Shown piece by piece: positions 52,633-61,512 of a DNA stretch of 64,000 bases. Under the pieces are notes generated by a model. That model was not told the origin of the DNA, made no database searches, and worked only from the letters and a program-made list of their open reading frames with translations. Both the position numbers and the translations under genes were made by a program. This stretch comes from Variovorax ginsengisoli (GTDB lineage: Bacteria > Pseudomonadota > Gammaproteobacteria > Burkholderiales > Burkholderiaceae_C). The stretch is from NCBI RefSeq assembly GCF_030486595.1, contig NZ_JAUJZH010000029.1:1-64000 (forward strand), written 5' to 3'. Numbering within the stretch: position 1 is the first letter of the stretch; the number at the start of each line of letters is the position of its first letter.

Positions 52633-53643
52633 ATGTTGCCCACCGTCGACCTGCGCCCGCCATTCAACATCAGCCGGGCGAGTCACATAGTGCTGGAAGT
52701 CAAGGATCTCCAAAAGAGCCGAGACTTCTACGTGAAGATCGTGGGCCTGGTGGTCTCCGATGAGACGCCGACCACCTGCTACCTTCGCGGTCTCTCAGAA
52801 GCAGCGCATCACAGCCTGGTGTTGGTGCAAACGGAGGGCGCGCCCGCCTGTCAGCGACTCGGCTTCCGTGTCTATCTGGACGAGGACCTCGATAGCGCTT
52901 ACGCCTGGTTCACCGGGCGCGGCTTGCCGGCGAAGTGGGTGGAGGTGCCCTACCAAGGCCGCACGCTGCATTGCGAGGATCTGTACGGCACCAAGCTCGA
53001 GCTGTGCGCCCACATGGAAGTGCGCGAGCGGATGTTCCTCAAGTTCGAGCAGTTCACCGGCGCGCACGCTCAGCGCATCGATCACTTTCAGATCTTTGCA
53101 CCCGATTGCTGGAAGGCCTGCGAGTTCTATAGCCAACTTGGCTTCCGCAACTCGGAATACCTGGCGCACGGTGACAAGTTGCTGGGTGCCTTCATGTTCC
53201 GCAAGGGGACGTGCCTTGACCTGGCGATTGTGGAGAACGTGGGGCCGAAGATGCACCACTTCGCCTACATCATTCCGGAGTCGCACCTGATTTTCACGGC
53301 CTGCGACCTGGCGGGCAACTACGGCTACGGCGGCTCGGTGGACCGCGGGCCAGGCCGACACGGCCCCGGCGGAATGCTGTACGTCTACCTCCTGGACCCG
53401 GATGGACATCGCATTGAGCTGTGCGACGGTCACTACCAGACCATCGACACCGAGGTCGAGCCGGTGCGCTGGGATGCGGGCTCCCTAAGCACCAACGTGC
53501 GCTGGGGCCTACCCGCCACCGAACACTGGTATTTCCACGCCAGCCCCTTCAAGGACGCCACCACACAGGACCCGGAGCAGAAGCCGAATCCGCAGACGCT
53601 GGAAATGTTCATTCAGCAGCAATCGACCCAAAGCAACAACTAA
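52633..53643 (+). CDS. Extradiol ring-cleavage dioxygenase (VOC/type I, homoprotocatechuate 2,3-dioxygenase-like)
   Basis: A 336-aa two-domain vicinal-oxygen-chelate dioxygenase. The Fe(II)/Mn(II) ligands are the His in RIDHFQIFAP, the His in MHHFAYIIPES and the Glu in HRIELCDGHY; all three are present. Length and C-terminal extension resemble HpcB/HpaD of homoprotocatechuate pathways. It should cleave a catechol next to the hydroxyls, giving a 2-hydroxymuconate semialdehyde-type product for the FAH protein at 45768. Confidence 0.92.
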   Translation: MLPTVDLRPPFNISRASHIVLEVKDLQKSRDFYVKIVGLVVSDETPTTCYLRGLSEAAHHSLVLVQTEGAPACQRLGFRVYLDEDLDSAYAWFTGRGLPAKWVEVPYQGRTLHCEDLYGTKLELCAHMEVRERMFLKFEQFTGAHAQRIDHFQIFAPDCWKACEFYSQLGFRNSEYLAHGDKLLGAFMFRKGTCLDLAIVENVGPKMHHFAYIIPESHLIFTACDLAGNYGYGGSVDRGPGRHGPGGMLYVYLLDPDGHRIELCDGHYQTIDTEVEPVRWDAGSLSTNVRWGLPATEHWYFHASPFKDATTQDPEQKPNPQTLEMFIQQQSTQSNN

Positions 53644-53659
53644 CCAAGGACCGAATCCC

Positions 53660-54184
53660 ATGGCACGCGTCAAATACCTCAATCGCGCCAGCAGCCCCAA
53701 CCAGGCGATCTTCGACCGCCTTGAGAAAGAGCGGAAGATGCCCACCGCCAACATCTTCCTGGCGCTGACCCAGACGCCGGAGTTGCTTGACGGCTTCCTT
53801 ACCTACGCTAACGCGCTACGGTCGTCGCCGCTGAGCCCTCGGCTGCGGGAGTTGGCGATTCTGACGGTGGGGCACCTCACGAACTCGCGCTACGAGATTG
53901 CGCACCATCAGTCGCATGGCCTCAAGGCCGGCTTGACGCAGGCGCAGCTCGATGCGGTTCCGCAGTTCGAGACCTCCAGCCTCTACACCGATCAAGAGAA
54001 GGCGGTGATGACATTTGCCAAGGAGTCGACTCTCAAGGTCGATGTGAGCGACGACAGCTGGTCACGCGCGGCGGCATTCCTTGGCGAACCGGAAATGATC
54101 GCGCTGGTGCTGGTGGTCTCTTGGTACAACTCCGGCGTTCGCATCATGGCGGGCCTGGGGATCGAACTCGAAGCGGGCCACTGA
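53660..54184 (+). CDS. Carboxymuconolactone decarboxylase-family protein
   Basis: A 174-aa AhpD-like all-helical protein. The core is LSPRLRELAILTVGHLTNSR, followed by YEIAHHQSHGLKAGLT. The CxxC of peroxidase-type members is absent, so it resembles the decarboxylase/unknown group. It starts 17 bp after the dioxygenase gene. In this family many proteins in catabolic operons have no defined role. Confidence 0.9.
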   Translation: MARVKYLNRASSPNQAIFDRLEKERKMPTANIFLALTQTPELLDGFLTYANALRSSPLSPRLRELAILTVGHLTNSRYEIAHHQSHGLKAGLTQAQLDAVPQFETSSLYTDQEKAVMTFAKESTLKVDVSDDSWSRAAAFLGEPEMIALVLVVSWYNSGVRIMAGLGIELEAGH

Positions 54185-54230
54185 ACGGCGGCAACGTCGC
54201 CCACCTACAACATCAGCAGGAGACAACACC

Positions 54231-55442
54231 ATGACTTGCAGCCCTCTTCGTCGTCGCGTGCTGGCGCTCGCGGCCGGCACGCTCATGCTTGCAACCGGCC
54301 TGCCGGCGGCCTTCGCGCAAGGGAGCGGCAGCGCCCCCATTCGTGTCGGAGGCACCTTGCCACTCACCGGCCCGCTGGCGTCGGTCGGCATGATTCACAA
54401 GCTGGCCGCCGAGGTGTTTGTCGAAGACATCAACAAGCGCGGCGGACTGCTGGGCCGCAAGGTCGAGTTCGTCGTACTGGACGACCAGTCGCAGCCGGCA
54501 AACGCCCGCACGCTGTACGAACGCCTGATCACTGCGGAAAAGGTCGACCTGCTGATGGGACCTTACGGCACGAGTTCGATCCTCGCCGCAATGGGCGTTG
54601 CGCAGCGGTTCAACAAGCTATTCATTCAAAGCAGCCTGGGGGAGCCAGCGCTGGCGCCGTACGACATGCAGTTCCCTTCGCTGCCCCTGGGCCCGGATCC
54701 GCGGCTGGCAGACACAGAACTCATCCTCGATGGATATGCCAGCCTGCCGAATCCGCCTAAAACCATCGCCTTTGTCACCAGCAAGTTCCCGTCGGCGCTC
54801 GACTTGGCGAAGGGAGGTCAAGAGATCGCGCAGAGGCGTGGCCTCAAGACCGTGCTAGCGCTCGAGTATGAGTTCGGAACGCGTGACTTCGGCGCTATCG
54901 CCGCTCGCATCAAGGACGCCAATCCAGACGTATTGTGGTCCGGCGCCGTGGGCATGGAGGCGGTGCAGTTGCTCGATGCAATGAAGCGCATCGACTACCT
55001 ACCGAAGCGTCACTTCTATCTGTTTCCGGCACCGGGTCCGACGGCGGGGCACCCGAACGCTGCCGGTGTGACCAGCCTGACCTGGTTCGAAGACCACGAC
55101 CCGTTCATCAAGAATGCTGGAGCCGCAGACTTCGTTGCAGCGTTTGTGCAGAAGGCCAAGGGAGCCGGCTTGCCGTATCCAGTCGCCGAATATCAGGCAG
55201 CGTCGGAATTTGCTGCATGGCAAATCATGGAGGCAGCTGCCAATGGCGCCGGCAAGATTGACGACAAGGCCATGGCCGCCTGGCTCAAGGCTAACAAAGT
55301 ACAGACCGTGCTCGGCGTTCGTTCGTTCGAAGGCAAGTTCAACAGCAGCGCGCCCGACACCAAGCTCAAGCAGGTGCAGGGCGGAAAGTGGGTGACCGTT
55401 TGGCCGGCGAAGTTCCGCCCGCCGGGAGGCGCCTTCCAGTGA
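54231..55442 (+). CDS. Liv-type periplasmic substrate-binding protein
   Basis: A 403-aa receptor with a signal peptide ending at AAFAQ. IRVGGTLPLTGPLASVG and GGLLGRKVEFVVLDDQSQPA are family hallmarks. It serves the LivH/LivMG/LivF importer encoded upstream; it is unusual that it sits in the middle of the enzyme genes. The ligand is inferred to be the pathway's substrate. Confidence 0.94.
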   Translation: MTCSPLRRRVLALAAGTLMLATGLPAAFAQGSGSAPIRVGGTLPLTGPLASVGMIHKLAAEVFVEDINKRGGLLGRKVEFVVLDDQSQPANARTLYERLITAEKVDLLMGPYGTSSILAAMGVAQRFNKLFIQSSLGEPALAPYDMQFPSLPLGPDPRLADTELILDGYASLPNPPKTIAFVTSKFPSALDLAKGGQEIAQRRGLKTVLALEYEFGTRDFGAIAARIKDANPDVLWSGAVGMEAVQLLDAMKRIDYLPKRHFYLFPAPGPTAGHPNAAGVTSLTWFEDHDPFIKNAGAADFVAAFVQKAKGAGLPYPVAEYQAASEFAAWQIMEAAANGAGKIDDKAMAAWLKANKVQTVLGVRSFEGKFNSSAPDTKLKQVQGGKWVTVWPAKFRPPGGAFQ

Positions 55443-55476
55443 CATCGCATACCCCCGGATCGCAACAGGAGAAATC

Positions 55477-56583
55477 ATGAGGACAATGACCTCGGCGCGG
55501 CTGCACCAGCTGCACACCCCAATGACCCTCGACACCATTCCGGTGCCGAAGCCTCGGTCCAACGACGTGCTCGTGCGCGTCAAGGCGTGCGGCATCGTTC
55601 CCAACATGGCGAACGTCATCAACAACTGGCCGAGCTGGTTTCCGCACCAGCCGCTCGCCAAGTTTCCGGCCATTTTTGGCCTTGATCCGGCTGGCGTCGT
55701 CGAGGAGGTCGGCGAGGCGGTGATCAATGCAAAACCGGGCGACCGCGTGTACGTGAGCCCGCTGCGTTCTTGCGGATCGTGCAAGGCCTGCCGCTCCGGC
55801 CGTCGTAGCCAGTGCCGTTACTACACGCTCAATGGCTATTTCAGCACCAGCACAGACGGGCAACGGATTTTCGACCTGTACCCGTACGGGGGCTTCAGCG
55901 AGTACATGACAGCGCCTGAGTACGCGCTGGTGAACATTCCCGACAACCTCAGCTTTGAGAAGGCTGGACGGTTTGGCTATCTAGGCACCTCCTACGGTGC
56001 GCTGTGCAATGCTGGCGCTGGCCCGGGGCAAGTCGGCCTGATCGACGGCATCACCGGTACGCTGGGCGTCGCGGCAACGGTGCTCGGCTTGGCGATGGGA
56101 CTGTCCAAGATTCTGGGTACCGGGCGGGATCTGGCTCTGCTGGAGCGCGTGAAGGCGCTGGCTCCCGAGCGCATCGAGGTCATCGCGCTGGGGGATCGAC
56201 CGACCGGGGAGTGGGCGAGGGCACAGACTGGCGGCGACGGCGTTGATTTCGCGATCAGCGCATTGGGCGCCCGCGCACCGGTCGAGACGATGCTGGAATC
56301 CATGAAGGGCGTGCGGCGCGGCGGCAAGGTGGTGAATATCGGCGGCGTGTCGGACGCTTTGCCGATCGACATGAAGTGGCTGATGGACGAGCAGATCCAG
56401 TTGATCGGGTCGAACTGGTTCAGCGCCACGCAAGGCCAAGAGATGGCCGACATGGTTCGCACTGGGACCATCGACCTGTCGTACCTGGAAGACGTCACGT
56501 TCCCTCTGGCACGCGTGAACGAAGCGATCTCCGGCCTGAAGGATCGCAACGGGGGCTTTTCCAACTACGTCGTGTGCCCCTGA
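55477..56583 (+). CDS. Zinc-type medium-chain alcohol dehydrogenase
   Basis: A 368-aa MDR protein with a structural zinc Cys cluster (CGSCKACRSGRRSQC). The usual catalytic Cys of CGVCHTD-type enzymes is at KACGIVPNMANV (Cys then no His) and the GHE motif is replaced by GLDPAG, so catalytic zinc binding is doubtful. The cofactor motif is weak (GITGTLGVAAT). GDGVDFAISALGARAPVETM is conserved MDR sequence. AGGAG precedes the ATG. It may oxidise a side-chain alcohol. Confidence 0.88.
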   Translation: MRTMTSARLHQLHTPMTLDTIPVPKPRSNDVLVRVKACGIVPNMANVINNWPSWFPHQPLAKFPAIFGLDPAGVVEEVGEAVINAKPGDRVYVSPLRSCGSCKACRSGRRSQCRYYTLNGYFSTSTDGQRIFDLYPYGGFSEYMTAPEYALVNIPDNLSFEKAGRFGYLGTSYGALCNAGAGPGQVGLIDGITGTLGVAATVLGLAMGLSKILGTGRDLALLERVKALAPERIEVIALGDRPTGEWARAQTGGDGVDFAISALGARAPVETMLESMKGVRRGGKVVNIGGVSDALPIDMKWLMDEQIQLIGSNWFSATQGQEMADMVRTGTIDLSYLEDVTFPLARVNEAISGLKDRNGGFSNYVVCP

Positions 56584-56626
56584 AGGCCTTGGCTGCCATG
56601 AGCCTCGCCAATGCCCGCCTCGACTA

Positions 56627-56746
56627 GTCGCGGTCGAAGAGGCCGTCCGCCTGAAGGAGAAGGGCGCGGCCACCGAGGTCATCGCGGTCTCGTGCGGCGA
56701 CGCGAAGTGCGAGGCGCCGATCTTCTCGGTGGCCGACTACGGCTGA
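56627..56746 (+). pseudogene. Scar joining electron-transfer flavoprotein beta and alpha pieces
   Basis: Forty codons in one open frame: VAVEEAVRLKEKGAATEV-type sequence of EtfB (the NPFDEIAVEEA region) runs on through IAVSCGDAKC and then becomes EAPIFSVADYG, the C-terminal motif of EtfA, ending in TGA at 56744-56746. The junction at SCGDAKCE lies in frame. So etfB and etfA appear to have been collapsed by an internal deletion of more than one gene. It lies between the MDR and 2-hydroxyacid dehydrogenase genes; 56747-56872 holds nothing else recognisable. Confidence 0.78.
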
Positions 56747-56872
56747 GGACAGCGGCGACGGTCCAGGCGGGGCGGGCCCCGGCGACGTGGTGGAAGCAGG
56801 GATCGACGGCCTGGGGGCCCAACGCATTTGTTTCATCGAGGGCTCGCCTTCGTCTCATCGTAGGGAATGACC

Positions 56873-57841
56873 ATGACCAAGACTGTTTTGCTGACTGACT
56901 ACGCCTGGCCCGATGACTCCATCGAGCGCGGGGTCATTGAATCAGCGGGCCTGCGTCTCGTGAGCGGACCGGCCGCGCCATCCAACGTGTCAGACATCGA
57001 CGCTCTGATCGCCGCGCATCAACCGCACGGGATCATGACGTGCTGGGCGGAGGTCTCCGCGCACGCGATCCAGTCAAGCCTGCCGCTCGAGATAGTGGCC
57101 CGCCTGGGCGTCGGGCTGGACAACATTGCCGTGCAGGCCGCGACCGACCGTGGAGTCTGGGTGACGAACGTGCCAGACTATTGCGTGGAGGAGGTTTCAG
57201 ACCATGCGCTCGGATTCATTCTGTCCTGGACCCGTGGATTGAATCACTTCGATCGCGAGGTTCGGGCCGGGCACTGGAACCCGGCGAGCGCGAAACTCAA
57301 GCGACTGGCCAACCTGACCTGCGGCATCGTAGGATTCGGACGCATCGGCCGCCTCACCGCCCGCAAGCTGTCTGCGTTCGGCTGCCGACTGTTGGCATAT
57401 GACCCGTTTCCGGGCGCAGCGCATCCGGGCGTCGAGCCGATGGATCTGGACGGCCTGATGCGCAACAGCGACATCGTTGTAGTGCATGCGCCATTGGTAG
57501 CGGCCACCAAGCACTTGATCAACCGCGAGCGCCTGGCCCTGATGCGGCCGGGTGGCCTGCTCATCAATGTCAGCCGAGGCGCCGTCGTGGATACAGCGGC
57601 AGTGATGGAGGCCCTCAGGTCCGGTCGCCTATCCGCAGTTGGTTTGGATGTGCTGGAGTCGGAGCCGCAGGTGCCGGACGAACTGAGGTCCAGTCCGGGC
57701 GCGATGTTGACGCCGCATGTTGCGTTCTCGTCCGACGCGTCGTTGGAAGAGTTGCGGCGCCGCGCCGCCGAGGAGGTGGTGCGTGTCCTGTCGGGTCAGG
57801 CGCCGCGCGAGGGGCGCAATCAGCCGGCTCACCGCCGTTAA
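56873..57841 (+). CDS. D-2-hydroxyacid dehydrogenase
   Basis: A 322-aa NAD-dependent dehydrogenase (ATG 56873 preferred over 56867, which abuts the AGGGA). The cofactor loop is GIVGFGRIGRLTARKL; substrate-binding Arg is in INVSRGAVVD; the Glu and His of the catalytic set are in LESEPQVPDE and LTPHVAFSSD. The phosphoglycerate/CtBP-like branch is suggested by RLGVGLDNIAV. It would interconvert a 2-keto acid and a D-2-hydroxyacid. It is followed 9 bp later by the kinase gene. Confidence 0.92.
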   Translation: MTKTVLLTDYAWPDDSIERGVIESAGLRLVSGPAAPSNVSDIDALIAAHQPHGIMTCWAEVSAHAIQSSLPLEIVARLGVGLDNIAVQAATDRGVWVTNVPDYCVEEVSDHALGFILSWTRGLNHFDREVRAGHWNPASAKLKRLANLTCGIVGFGRIGRLTARKLSAFGCRLLAYDPFPGAAHPGVEPMDLDGLMRNSDIVVVHAPLVAATKHLINRERLALMRPGGLLINVSRGAVVDTAAVMEALRSGRLSAVGLDVLESEPQVPDELRSSPGAMLTPHVAFSSDASLEELRRRAAEEVVRVLSGQAPREGRNQPAHRR

Positions 57842-57850
57842 GGAGACGCC

Positions 57851-58849
57851 ATGTCGAATGCAGCCGTACCGGACCGCGATCTGGTCCACTTCGTCGAAGT
57901 CCAAGGCCTGACAAAACCTGGCGTCAAAGCGCGCTGGCAGGAGTTGGCCGGAGGCGTGTCTTCCGACATCTGGAAGGTCGATCTGGGCGATCGCACAATT
58001 TGCGTCAAGCGCGCGCTGCCGCAACTGAAGGTCGCGGCGGTGTGGGATGCGCCAGTCTCCCGCAATGCCTATGAGTGGGCTTGGATGCAATTCGTGTCGG
58101 AGCATTGCCCCGCCAATGTTCCCGCGCCGATCGCGCAGGATGTGGAAGCCGGCCTGTTTGCCATGGCCTACTTGGAGCCGGAGGACCACCCGGTGTGGAA
58201 GCAGCAACTCCTAGCGGGCGAGGTTGACGTTGGTTTGGCTGCAGCGGTCGGTAAGGTGCTCGGCGCGATCCATGCGGAAAGTGCCTGGCGGATCGACCTC
58301 GCCAAGCGCTTCGACACGATCGAGAACTTCTATGCCCTGCGACTGGAGCCCTACCTCGTGGCGACGGCGGCACGTTATCCCGAGGTCTCAGCCGCGCTTC
58401 TAGCGCTGGTGGCGCAGACAGCGGGCACCACGCACGCGCTGGTCCACGGCGACGTGAGCCCGAAGAACATCCTGGCCGGTCCGCGAGGACCGGTGCTTCT
58501 CGATGCGGAGTGCGCATGGTATGGAGATCCGGCGTTTGACCTCGCGTTTTGCCTCAACCACCTTGTGTTGAAGGCGGTTGTCGTGCCGTCGCGCAGCGCT
58601 GAGTTCGCGCGGTCGTTCATGGCACTCATGCGCAGCTACCTCGACCAAGTTGGTTGGGAGCCCGCGCACGAAGTACAACGCCGGGCCGCGAAGTTGCTGC
58701 CCGGCCTGTTGCTGGCGCGGATCGATGGCAAGTCGCCCGTGGAGTACATCACCGATGAGCAAGAAAAGGACCGAGTCAGAGGCTTTGCGGTTGGCTTGAT
58801 CAAGGATCCATCGCAAGAACTCAGTGACATCTGCCGCCGCTGGTTCTAG
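57851..58849 (+). CDS. APH-type phosphotransferase (kinase)
   Basis: A 332-aa protein-kinase-like phosphotransferase. Visible are the ATP-binding Lys in TICVKRAL, the catalytic loop HGDVSPKNIL and the metal-binding DAECAWYGDPAFDLAF. APH-fold kinases act on sugars, choline, homoserine, methylthioribose or antibiotics; nothing here points to resistance. AAGGAG precedes the ATG. In this operon it probably phosphorylates a hydroxyl of the substrate or a breakdown product, which the enolase paralogue may then use. It is the last gene before the convergent porin. Confidence 0.9.
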   Translation: MSNAAVPDRDLVHFVEVQGLTKPGVKARWQELAGGVSSDIWKVDLGDRTICVKRALPQLKVAAVWDAPVSRNAYEWAWMQFVSEHCPANVPAPIAQDVEAGLFAMAYLEPEDHPVWKQQLLAGEVDVGLAAAVGKVLGAIHAESAWRIDLAKRFDTIENFYALRLEPYLVATAARYPEVSAALLALVAQTAGTTHALVHGDVSPKNILAGPRGPVLLDAECAWYGDPAFDLAFCLNHLVLKAVVVPSRSAEFARSFMALMRSYLDQVGWEPAHEVQRRAAKLLPGLLLARIDGKSPVEYITDEQEKDRVRGFAVGLIKDPSQELSDICRRWF

Positions 58850-59023
58850 ACGCGCATGAGTCGGCGACCTCCTCAAGAGAGGTAACGCAAGGTGGCCGAT
58901 GCTTTGCGGCCATGGCTCGCGGGGCAACGGCAGAAGCCGCGTCTTCAAGATCGCAGCGGTGCCCTCTGCTTTGACTTCACTGGCCTCCTGCTACGCAACT
59001 GCAGCCAGTTGCCTCAGCCCGGC

Positions 59024-59052
59024 AAAAAAAAGCCACCCGATGGACGGGCGGC
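59024..59052 (-). terminator. Rho-independent terminator of the porin gene
   Basis: On the minus strand: GCCGCCCG, a 5-base loop, CGGGTGGC, then eight T. The stem is 8 bp with one G-T pair. It begins about 40 bp after the porin stop. The A-run would not form a U-tract for the plus-strand operon. Confidence 0.85.
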
Positions 59053-59094
59053 TTCAACTACTTCACTTGCAAGAAAATTGGCAGCGCTCTCTGA

Positions 59095-60357
59095 TCAAAA
59101 TGCGTGACGGATCCCCACGTCGTAACCCAGCGACTTGCTGGGCGTCGCGCTGCCGGGACCGCCCGGAACTGGGCCCATGTAGAAGCCGGGAGAGCCTGTG
59201 ACTGCCAGCGCAGCGCCATCCTTGTCTTTCAAATACGAGAACGTGGTGTACAGCGCCGTCCGCCTCGAGAGGTTGTGTACGTATCCGATCGCGAATTGAT
59301 CAGCCTTCGGGTTCGGGTTCAGGCCCAGAGTATTCGCGTTCACATTGTTGTATTTGACCTCCGAGTAAGACGCGCGAATCATCCCGACACCCACGGGTAT
59401 GAGCACGCCGACAACGGCACCATTGGCGCCGGGTTTCGTAGTACCGAACGGGTTGAAGGTGTTCTTCGCGAAATCGGTGTTCTGCTTGTTGTTGGAATAT
59501 TCACCGAGCAACTTCACCACGCCAAAGTCGTATGAGGCGCCTAGGTTCCAAGTATTGAGTGTCGTTGTTGTACCGACGAAATAGTTGGAACCGATCGTGC
59601 TTGCTCCGTAGGCCAACGCTACATCCAGCGGACCTTTGGCGTAACCCACGCGACCGCCAACGTATCGGCCGACCCGCGCGTTGTTGGGCGTCAGGGCCAG
59701 GGTCGGGTTCGCGGCAATCGCGGCAGATCCTGGAGGAGTCAGGCCGCCCGGATCATAGGAGACTTGCTCATTGAAAGCATACATGAACTGACCATAAATC
59801 CCGCCTAGGTTCGGTGGCAGAAAGTAGCCCACCGAGTTGACAGCCCTCACATAGTTTGGATTCGCTTGGAAGCCGCTGTTAGGGACACCGAAAGTGGCGC
59901 CGCCACTTGCAGTCGTGATCAGGTTGGTACCGACCCCGTTGGCGCCAAAAGCATCGAATACGGTGTCGTTCCAGAACGTGGGCGTGAAGTCCTTTCCAAG
60001 GCGAACTTCACCGAAGACGCCGGACAGGCTGACGGTTGATCGCCGATTGAAGATAAGGGCGCCTCCGGTGCCTGCGCCGAGGCCGTTGTCGTTGGTCATC
60101 CCTGCTTCCAACCAGAAGGTCGCGGCCAAGCCGCCCCCGAGATCTTCCGTTCCGCGGAACCCCAACCGGCTGTTGTTGTAGCCGGAACTCGTCATGGCCG
60201 TTTGCGACTTATTGACGGACACACCGAAAGGCGTTTCCGACTGATTCTTGTATCCGCTGATGGCTGCGTCAACAACGCCAAACAGGGTCACCGTTGACTG
60301 AGCCGAGGCGACGCCGGTCGCAGCTAGAACAGCCACGGCGACGAGAGTTTTTTTCAT
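59095..60357 (-). CDS. Outer-membrane trimeric porin (Burkholderiales type)
   Basis: A 420-aa porin. A signal peptide MKKTLVAVAVLAATGVASAQ is followed by the typical mature start STVTLFGVVDAAISGY, GFRGTEDLGGGLAATFWLEA, beta-strand-rich repeats and a terminal Phe (GIRHAF) used by the BAM assembly machine. ATG 60357 has GGAG upstream; the frame runs on to 60411. It probably lets the substrate of the adjoining operon cross the outer membrane: the candidate LacI operator at its promoter matches that at 46666. Confidence 0.94.
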   Translation of the reverse strand: MKKTLVAVAVLAATGVASAQSTVTLFGVVDAAISGYKNQSETPFGVSVNKSQTAMTSSGYNNSRLGFRGTEDLGGGLAATFWLEAGMTNDNGLGAGTGGALIFNRRSTVSLSGVFGEVRLGKDFTPTFWNDTVFDAFGANGVGTNLITTASGGATFGVPNSGFQANPNYVRAVNSVGYFLPPNLGGIYGQFMYAFNEQVSYDPGGLTPPGSAAIAANPTLALTPNNARVGRYVGGRVGYAKGPLDVALAYGASTIGSNYFVGTTTTLNTWNLGASYDFGVVKLLGEYSNNKQNTDFAKNTFNPFGTTKPGANGAVVGVLIPVGVGMIRASYSEVKYNNVNANTLGLNPNPKADQFAIGYVHNLSRRTALYTTFSYLKDKDGAALAVTGSPGFYMGPVPGGPGSATPSKSLGYDVGIRHAF

Positions 60358-60489
60358 TGCGGGTGTCTCCAAATGTAGGAATTGCGGCTTGTGGGAATGG
60401 AACGCGGTCAAGTCTTGAAGCAGTTAGCGTCGACCATCAACATGGCAGTCCAAGGCTTTCTGTCTGATTGAAACTACGCACCAATGCGT

Positions 60490-60507
60490 GCTAACGTTCG
60501 CATTATC
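60490..60507 (-). promoter_or_regulatory. Porin promoter -10 with candidate LacI-family operator
   Basis: Read on the minus strand, GATAAT (60507-60502) is followed at once by GCGAACGTTAGC (60501-60490). This 12-mer matches the palindrome GCTAACGTTAGC in 11 of 12 positions. A -35 could not be assigned with confidence. It lies about 130 bp upstream of the porin ATG. The rest of 60358-60880 has no recognisable gene. Confidence 0.5.
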
Positions 60508-60880
60508 GTAGCTGTACCGGTCGTTAGAAGAAACTAGGGTTTCCTCTTAGATTCTCTCGGTGATCTGGCGTCGAACCGCCGAGAGTTACGATGCCATCGT
60601 AAGCACAACTATGTTGGCTACAAGGGACTAGACGGTGGCGGTGATTCGCGGATTTGGCTTCGCATCCAGCGCGGGGCACTCGACGAGGAAGCGGCGTTCG
60701 TCCGATCTAGCTGCGTGGGGCAACTTGGTCAGGTCATCAGCGATGCAAAGCCTTGGCTCAGGGGGAACTGGTGCTCGTCGTGACAACTGCTGGATGACGT
60801 CTCCCCCGAATTCCGGACTTTTCAAAACTAAAGGTAAGGTGGCTTTTTCGGCCGGCCCGTGAGGGCAGGAAGGAGAAGCG

Positions 60881-61147
60881 ATGAAGAGGTCGAGATTCAG
60901 CGAGGAGCAGATCGCCTACGCGTTGCGGCTGGCCGAGTCGGGTACGCCGGTGGTCGATGTGTGCCGCCAGATTGGCGTGTCTGAGGCGACGTACTACACC
61001 TGGAAGAAGAAGTTCGGTGACTTGGGCGTGACCGAGCTCAAGCGCTTGAAGATGCTCGAGGACGAGAACGCCAGGCTGAAGCGCATCGTGGCGGACCTGA
61101 CACTGGACAAGCAGATCCTGCAGGAGGTCGTCCGAAAAAAGCTCTGA
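60881..61147 (+). CDS. IS3-family (IS407-group) OrfA
   Basis: An 88-aa HTH protein: RFSEEQIAYALRLAESG, VCRQIGVSEATYYTWKKKFG and a C-terminal leucine-zipper-like helix (LKMLEDENARLKRIVADLTL). Its end carries A AAA AAG (61135-61141), a -1 slippage site that would join it to OrfB. AAGGAG precedes the ATG. The left end of the element lies around 60795 but no clear inverted repeat was assigned. Confidence 0.9.
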   Translation: MKRSRFSEEQIAYALRLAESGTPVVDVCRQIGVSEATYYTWKKKFGDLGVTELKRLKMLEDENARLKRIVADLTLDKQILQEVVRKKL

Positions 61148-61502
61148 AGACTACCAACGGCGTGAGCTGGCAGCCTGGATGCAGGAGCGCTTCAAAGTGA
61201 ATGTGCGCAGGTCGTGTCGATTGGCGCTGCTGAGGCCCTCGGTCTGGTATCAGAAGAGCGAGGCGCGCGATCAAAGTGCGTTGCGGTTGCGCATTCGGGA
61301 GATCGCCATGGACCGACCGCGATTCGGGTATCTGCGCGTCCGGGTCATGCTCAAACGCGAGGGCTGGTCGGTGGGCAAGAAGCGGGTCTATCGCCTGTGC
61401 CGGCTGGAAGGGCTGCAGTTGCGCATGAAGGTCAACCGCCGCAAGCGCATCAGCCCGCAGCGCGGTCGACCGGTGCCCGCGACCGGGCCGAATCAGCACT
61501 GA
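61142..61502 (+). pseudogene. IS3-family OrfB, N-terminal part with nonsense stop, cut by IS6
   Basis: In the -1 frame after OrfA: EDYQRRELAAWMQERFKVN, then SVWYQKSEARDQSALRLRIR and RPRFGYLRVRVMLKREGW. It stops at TGA 61500-61502, where the family has Trp (NQHWSMDF), and the element itself is cut ten bases later by the IS6 end. The DDE catalytic domain is entirely missing, so the element cannot move by itself. Confidence 0.85.
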
Positions 61503-61512
61503 AGCATGGACT

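Noticed and set aside
57851..58849. Aminoglycoside resistance gene
   Set aside because: The APH fold is shared by many metabolic kinases, and the gene is embedded in a catabolic operon next to a dehydrogenase.
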